Below are positions 59,989 to 64,000 of a stretch of DNA of 64,000 bases, piece after piece (position 1 is the stretch's first letter; each line of letters starts with the position of its first letter). The notes under the pieces were generated by a model, which did not search any database, had not been told where the DNA came from, and saw only the letters and a program-made list of their open reading frames with translations. The position numbers and the translations under genes are program-made. This DNA is from Leptolinea sp964420995 (GTDB lineage: Bacteria; Chloroflexota; Anaerolineae; Anaerolineales; Anaerolineaceae). The DNA lies in the NCBI GenBank assembly GCA_964420995.1, contig CAYQUX010000021.1, positions 1 to 64,000 of the forward strand, in the 5' to 3' direction.

Positions 59989-60098
59989 GCAGCTACTGAA
60001 TCTGGGCCGTAATCATCCGATGAATCTTTCCCATGGCATACTCCCCCAGGCGTTCCACCTCCGCCCTTTCCATCTTATCGCTGACCAACCGGTAGGAT

Positions 60099-60237
60099 GT
60101 CACAGCATGGCTGGTTGGAAAACAGGGGAAGCCGGTTGAAAAAATATGTCCCGCCTGGTTCTTTTTCCCTGCGATGATCTGGCATGGTTGATTGTATTCC
60201 CGTCCTGTGGCGGGATCAAACGCGATCCCAGCCTACC
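60099..60237 (-). repeat. Dispersed repeat, copy D (left part missing)
   Basis: This copy begins at GTCACAGCATGGCTGG and lacks the first 70 or so bases of the unit. It keeps AAAACAGGGGAAGCC, the MSRLVLFPCDD-coding stretch and the GGCGGGATCAAACGCGATCC hairpin, which lies about 20 bases after the stop of the next minus-strand gene. Confidence 0.82.
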
Positions 60238-60254
60238 ACTAATTCGCAACCAGA

Positions 60255-60977
60255 TCACCCAACCTCAACGGGAAAAACTTTTTCCTTTTCTTTACTTATT
60301 AACGCGACTCGTTTATTCCCTTCCCATTCGATCCCTCCTAATAATCCTAAAAATGCAAATTCAGATGGTCTCTCCGAAACCAGAAAATGCTTTTTTACAT
60401 TTCCTTCCTTATCAGTGACAACCATATAGATATAAATTGCTTCCGGTTCATGTTCCAAATAAATTTGGGCCGAAAGTTTACGATCCGGGCTTTTTTTTGC
60501 TTTACCGCAGAACCAATGGTTGCGATAGTCTAGTTCTATAATCTTATCTCTTACCTCACGGAAAGGGGAAATATTCCACTGATATTTATCACATACCCGC
60601 TCTATTCCCGTATATAAAAGGTCAATAGCCTTCTTCTTCTTTTTCAGAGGATCTAATTGGCAATAAGCTTCATAATCAAATGCTACCCTCACTTCACAGA
60701 CATTTCCTACTGTCATTATTCTTTCTCTAACCTCATCTTGAGGAACACACTCGATCAGGATTTTCCAAAAATCGGTTTTTATGGGACGAAACAACCTGGA
60801 ATACATCGACATCATACATTGATTTTCCAAACGAAAATTGACATCTTTCCATTTCCAATTATCATTGTAGTCTTTCGATATAGCATCCTTTCTCGACAGA
60901 CCATTTTGAATCATTTTTTCAATTTCAAATTCATTTTTTATATATGATAAATCCAGGTTGAATTCTTTTAGTAACAT
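60255..60977 (-). CDS. Hypothetical protein
   Basis: A 240-residue soluble protein without a recognised domain. It starts MLLKEFNLDLSYIKNEFEIE, with GAGGT four bases before the ATG, and contains AFDYEAYCQLDPLKKKKKAI and a later SAQIYLEHEPEAIYIYMVVT with WFCGKAKKSPDRK in between. No signal peptide or membrane segment is visible. It is AT-rich and lies between repeat copies D and E. Its setting next to a toxin-antitoxin pair suggests accessory, possibly defence-related, cargo, which is only inference. Confidence 0.65.
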   Translation of the reverse strand: MLLKEFNLDLSYIKNEFEIEKMIQNGLSRKDAISKDYNDNWKWKDVNFRLENQCMMSMYSRLFRPIKTDFWKILIECVPQDEVRERIMTVGNVCEVRVAFDYEAYCQLDPLKKKKKAIDLLYTGIERVCDKYQWNISPFREVRDKIIELDYRNHWFCGKAKKSPDRKLSAQIYLEHEPEAIYIYMVVTDKEGNVKKHFLVSERPSEFAFLGLLGGIEWEGNKRVALISKEKEKVFPVEVG

Positions 60978-61043
60978 GAGACCTCGTTACTTCAAATACT
61001 TTGCATAATTTGCTGGCGCTGGTTTCATGTGTCTCGTCAAAGG

Positions 61044-61160
61044 TTCTCCCCGTCCATTATCCCTCAACGTCATTTCCGCCGTTACGCCCCATCCTTTCGG
61101 GTTCTCTCATTCCGGTGAAAAAAGCGAGTCACAGCATGGCTGCTTGGAAAACAGGGGAAG
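61044..61160 (-). repeat. Dispersed repeat, copy E (right part missing)
   Basis: This copy has the left half of the unit (CCGTCCATTATCCCTCAACG through AAAACAGGGGAAG) and then diverges into TGGTCGATCTCACC. It lies downstream of the minus-strand gene 61281-62018. Confidence 0.82.
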
Positions 61161-61227
61161 TGGTCGATCTCACCCTATTGGTGCTTATATGATGATTAAA
61201 CAATCAAATACCATGGTTTGCAAATAA

Positions 61228-61254
61228 AAAGAGGCTATCTTTTTAGGGATAGCC
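61228..61254 (-). terminator. Terminator of the gene 61281-62018
   Basis: GGCTATC and GATAGCC form a seven-pair stem with an eight-base loop. On the minus strand it is followed by TCTTTTTATTT, a standard Rho-independent arrangement 27 bases after the stop codon. Confidence 0.75.
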
Positions 61255-61280
61255 CCGGCTCTTTGCCAAGAAATTTTGCT

Positions 61281-62018
61281 TTAAATCCTATCTGATAATG
61301 GAAATACCGACTTTCCGATCTGCTTTTCTAACATCGCAATATGAGCGAGTTTTTCAAGGTCTGTGTTGGCTAAATGGATTGACAAAATTGTTTCTTTCTC
61401 AGGTTTATCAGAAGTACTGCTAAAACTTCCCCACAGAGAATCAATAAAAGCGTTATTACCTTTATCAATATATTCCGAAATTGCCTGTTTTGAAATATCT
61501 ATTGGAATATTATAACTTTTTAATCTTTCAGCCAATTCGTTTTGTGTTTCAGGATTCTCTTTTAAGTAGTTCCTGAATTCGGAATTGGGATAAACATCAC
61601 TGGATAATGCAGGTTCTGGTTTACTCCAAAAATTATTTGGATTTTCTCCGATACGTTGAAAATTTTTTATCGAATCTTGGATGGCATCCAAATACATTTT
61701 TAATATCAAAGAATATTTATACGAATCATTGTTTTCATAACCGCTTTTCTTTAATTCTAAAGGAAGTATCTCAACTAATTTACCTAATTTTCCCTGTTTT
61801 ATTATATCCAGAATGAATTCAGGTGAAACGTTGGAAGAATTCAGGTTTTTTATCCGATCATAAAACGCATTTATTCTTTTTTCACCACCATTACAGATAT
61901 ATTCACCAAAAACCTTACTATTTTTCGAATATTCTTTTTCTTTTTCTTTTTTAGAAATGGCTTCATAGATTTGCCAAATCAATAAAATGATCCCCATCAC
62001 ATACAATATTGTATCCAT
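61281..62018 (-). CDS. Hypothetical protein with N-terminal membrane anchor
   Basis: A 245-residue protein starting with one membrane segment (TILYVMGIILLIWQIYEAI) followed by a lysine/glutamate-rich stretch and a mostly helical soluble part. The C-terminus (LSIHLANTDLEKLAHIAMLE) is helical. No domain recognised. A GGAG ribosome binding site precedes the ATG by seven bases and a good terminator follows. AT-rich; first gene of the repeat-separated minus-strand series. Confidence 0.68.
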   Translation of the reverse strand: MDTILYVMGIILLIWQIYEAISKKEKEKEYSKNSKVFGEYICNGGEKRINAFYDRIKNLNSSNVSPEFILDIIKQGKLGKLVEILPLELKKSGYENNDSYKYSLILKMYLDAIQDSIKNFQRIGENPNNFWSKPEPALSSDVYPNSEFRNYLKENPETQNELAERLKSYNIPIDISKQAISEYIDKGNNAFIDSLWGSFSSTSDKPEKETILSIHLANTDLEKLAHIAMLEKQIGKSVFPLSDRI

Positions 62019-62355
62019 CAGTTTTCTCCTATATCCATACGTTAATCAGGAATGGTGGTTAATGAAAACGGCACATGAATTAGGCTTTTTTCACCCCCTG
62101 GGTAGATATTCCAATGATTTTCTTGAATTATTATATAAAGATAGTGTTCAAAAAAAAAGAAAACTCATCTTTACTGGATAAAATTGAATTTATTGGTTTT
62201 GACCAAATTCCTTAACATTCAAAACGAACACTATTCAACTTTTACATGTTGATCTTATCACATTTATCCGACAAAATTAAAATTTTTATTATTCCATACC
62301 TCTCCTGAGGCGAAACCCGCCCCGCCATCCATACGCTTCGGTATAATCAATCATT
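62019..62355. other. AT-rich spacer before rsmG
   Basis: No convincing gene. A 39-codon plus-strand frame (62062-62181, MKTAHELGFFHPLGRYSNDF) may be a gene remnant: its composition looks protein-like but it has no clear ribosome binding site and no relative that I recognise. A run of nine A's lies near 62150. Confidence 0.35.
62342..62347 (+). promoter_or_regulatory. -10 box just before rsmG
   Basis: A perfect TATAAT ends eight bases before the rsmG ATG with no ribosome binding site, again suggesting a leaderless or nearly leaderless message. Confidence 0.45.
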
Positions 62356-63066
62356 ATGTCCTTTCTCCCCGAACAGACCAAATCCCTTCTCGGTTTGCAG
62401 CTTTCCTCTCATCAGTGCGAAGCCTTCGAGTTGTACGAAAGCGAACTACTGGAATGGAACGAGAAGTTCAACCTTACCGCCATCCGCAAGCCGGAAGAGA
62501 TCCGCAGCAAGCACTTCCTGGATTCATTGACCGTGCTGCTGGGTTTCCGTGAGCCCAAACCGGCGCGCCTGATCGATATTGGCACCGGCGCCGGCTTTCC
62601 CGGCATCCCGCTTAAGATCGCCTACCCGCACCTGCGCCTCACCCTGGTGGAATCGGTTGGAAAGAAAGCTGATTTCTGCCGCCACATGATCGACGTGCTG
62701 CGCCTTGAAAAAGTGGATGTGCTGCAGGCGCGCGCGGAAGACCTGGGGCAGATTGCCGGACAGCGTGAAGCCTACGATATGGCTGTAGCCCGCGCCGTAG
62801 CTGCCCTGCCCGTGCTGGCGGAGTACCTGCTGCCGCTGGTAAAAATCGGTGGACGGGTGGTTGCCCAGAAGGGGGAATCCGCGCATGCCGAAGCGCACGC
62901 CGCCGAACACGCCATCCGTGTATTGGGCGGCCGCATGCAGCAGATCAAACCGGTTGTGCTGCCCGGTGTGGCCGACGAGCGCTTCCTGATATTGATTGAT
63001 AAGGTCGCCGCCACGCCCAATGGTTACCCCCGGCGCGCCGGTCTGGCGGCTAAGCGCCCGTTGTAG
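62356..63066 (+). CDS. rsmG: 16S rRNA (guanine-527-N7) methyltransferase
   Basis: Methylates N7 of G527 in 16S rRNA using S-adenosylmethionine; loss confers low-level streptomycin resistance in other bacteria. The 236-residue protein has LLEWNEKFNLTAIR near the start, KHFLDSLTVL, the SAM loop IDIGTGAGFPGIPLKI at about residue 73 and the conserved VARAVAALPVLAEYLLPLVK. Its 3' end overlaps recF on the other strand by 17 bases. Confidence 0.96.
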   Translation: MSFLPEQTKSLLGLQLSSHQCEAFELYESELLEWNEKFNLTAIRKPEEIRSKHFLDSLTVLLGFREPKPARLIDIGTGAGFPGIPLKIAYPHLRLTLVESVGKKADFCRHMIDVLRLEKVDVLQARAEDLGQIAGQREAYDMAVARAVAALPVLAEYLLPLVKIGGRVVAQKGESAHAEAHAAEHAIRVLGGRMQQIKPVVLPGVADERFLILIDKVAATPNGYPRRAGLAAKRPL

Positions 63067-64000
63067 GCGCGGCTTCCGCCTGCACACACCCCGCCGTCAC
63101 CCGCCAGATGGAACAGGCGGACATGAACTTATCCGAGAACTGATGCAGGTCTGTGGTAGTCAACATTCCCTGGTCACATTCCTCCAGGGTCTCCTGAAGA
63201 TCCGCCCGGCGGTGCAGGTCCAATTCTGCCAGGGTTTCATCCAGCAGCAGCACCGGCCATTCTCCGCTCTGGCTTTTCATCCAGTTGACTTCGGCTAACT
63301 TTAACGACAGCATGGCCGTGCGCACCTGTCCGCGTGAACCAAAATCACCCAGGTCGAGGTTGTTACACAGAAAATGCAGGTCGTCGCGATGCGGGCCAAA
63401 CACGGTCACCCCGCGGGCAATCTCTTCACGGCGTGCCTGCTGTAGTGAATTACGGAAGGTTTTCTGAACTTTTTCCAGGGTAAGATCCGCGCCGTCAAAA
63501 TCCTCACCATTAATGGCCGGTTTATAAACGATTGACAATCGCTCCGATCCATTGGTCAGGCGCTGGTGCAGCCGCGCCGCATGTTCTTCCAACTGGCTCA
63601 CGGCCTTCGCGCGTGCCAGGATCATTTCCGAACCGAGGTTAACCAACTGGTCATCCCAGTAGATCAACTGGTCGGGCTGGCCTTGCTGTTCGGCGAGCAT
63701 TTTCAGCAGGGCATTGCGCCGGGTGATCACCCGCGAATAATCGCTCAGATTGCGGGCGTAACCGGGAACCGCCTGACACAGCGCCATGTTCAGGAATTTG
63801 CGGCGGTCGTCGGGGCTGCCCTCGATGATGCGGGTCATCTGCGGCAGAAAGATCACCGCCGAAAACTGCCCCACGGCTTCTGCGGCGCTTTTCTTCACCC
63901 CATTGAGCAGGATCTCCTTACGCGTGCGCGACCCGGCCGGCAGTACCGGTTCCTGGATGATACGCACTTCCAGCCGGTGGGGTGATCCTCCGCGTTCATA
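63050..64000 (-). CDS. recF: DNA replication and repair protein RecF, C-terminal part
   Basis: The frame is open to the right edge, so the N-terminus with Walker A lies outside the window. The visible 316 residues show QFSAVIFLPQMTRIIEGSPD, the FGPHRDDLHFL motif, SRGQVRTAMLSLKLAE (the ABC-type signature region) and Walker B VLLLDETLAELDLHRRADLQ. RecF helps load RecA at gaps through RecOR. The first in-frame start codon, a GTG at 63967, is internal to the protein; coding sequence continues to base 64000. Confidence 0.95.
   Translation of the reverse strand, partial: YERGGSPHRLEVRIIQEPVLPAGSRTRKEILLNGVKKSAAEAVGQFSAVIFLPQMTRIIEGSPDDRRKFLNMALCQAVPGYARNLSDYSRVITRRNALLKMLAEQQGQPDQLIYWDDQLVNLGSEMILARAKAVSQLEEHAARLHQRLTNGSERLSIVYKPAINGEDFDGADLTLEKVQKTFRNSLQQARREEIARGVTVFGPHRDDLHFLCNNLDLGDFGSRGQVRTAMLSLKLAEVNWMKSQSGEWPVLLLDETLAELDLHRRADLQETLEECDQGMLTTTDLHQFSDKFMSACSIWRVTAGCVQAEAAPTTGA

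Noticed and set aside
56226..61160. Classical integron attC sites
   Set aside because: The repeat ends do not match the GTTRRRY/RYYYAAC core, the unit is longer than usual and no integrase gene is seen; kept only as a cassette-like hypothesis.

Overview
The window looks like a bacterial chromosome of the phylum Chloroflexota, most likely class Anaerolineae. This rests on ribosomal gene order, the enlarged RpoB and the style of the accessory proteins. It is an inference from family knowledge, not a database result. No rRNA, tRNA, CRISPR array, transposase or prophage genes were seen.

Positions 1-20970 (minus strand) hold a long information-processing block. In transcription order it reads rpoB, rpsL, rpsG, fusA, tuf, rpsJ, then rplC-D-W-B, rpsS, rplV, rpsC, rplP, rpmC, rpsQ, rplN, rplX, rplE, rpsN, rpsH, rplF, rplR, rpsE, rpmD, rplO, secY, adk, map, rpmJ and the first codons of rpsM. 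rpoB and rpsL each have a near-consensus sigma-70 promoter. rplC has an extended -10 promoter and a long structured leader in a gap that also carries an inverted-repeat element. rpoC does not follow rpoB, rplJ/rplL do not precede it, and infA is missing between map and rpmJ.

Positions 21000-32800 are mixed: a GT-C type membrane glycosyltransferase-like protein, an RNHCP zinc protein, a DUF47-PiT phosphate uptake pair, a membrane-anchored SUMF1-fold protein, a cytidylate-kinase-like protein, a GH13_18 sugar phosphorylase, a YafY/WYL regulator behind a perfect palindrome and overlapping a membrane-anchored alpha/beta hydrolase, a deazaflavin-dependent nitroreductase-family protein and a pentapeptide-repeat protein.

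Positions 32900-38250 (plus strand) carry three consecutive membrane-anchored Ser/Thr protein kinases. They share one kinase module. The first ends in a seven-blade WD40 domain; the other two end in a homologous domain of about 100 residues.

Positions 38260-52200 hold a HAD phosphatase and a YwaF-like membrane protein, a frameshifted SnoaL-like pseudogene, panB with an aminotransferase, a DUF2202 protein, xdhC divergent from a MoxR-VWA pair, two FemAB/GNAT-fold paralogues, rsgA and an alpha/beta hydrolase. Positions 52300-53115 are an intergenic tandem array of GC-rich units. After that come a HAD protein, two GNAT acetyltransferases and, upstream of them, a complete miniature transcription unit encoding a 21-residue peptide.

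Positions 55500-62050 are the most unusual part. AT-rich orphan genes and an AbiE-type toxin-antitoxin pair all lie on the minus strand, and each is followed by a copy of the same repeat of about 200 bp (five copies). The layout resembles a cassette array. The window closes with rsmG and the C-terminal part of recF.
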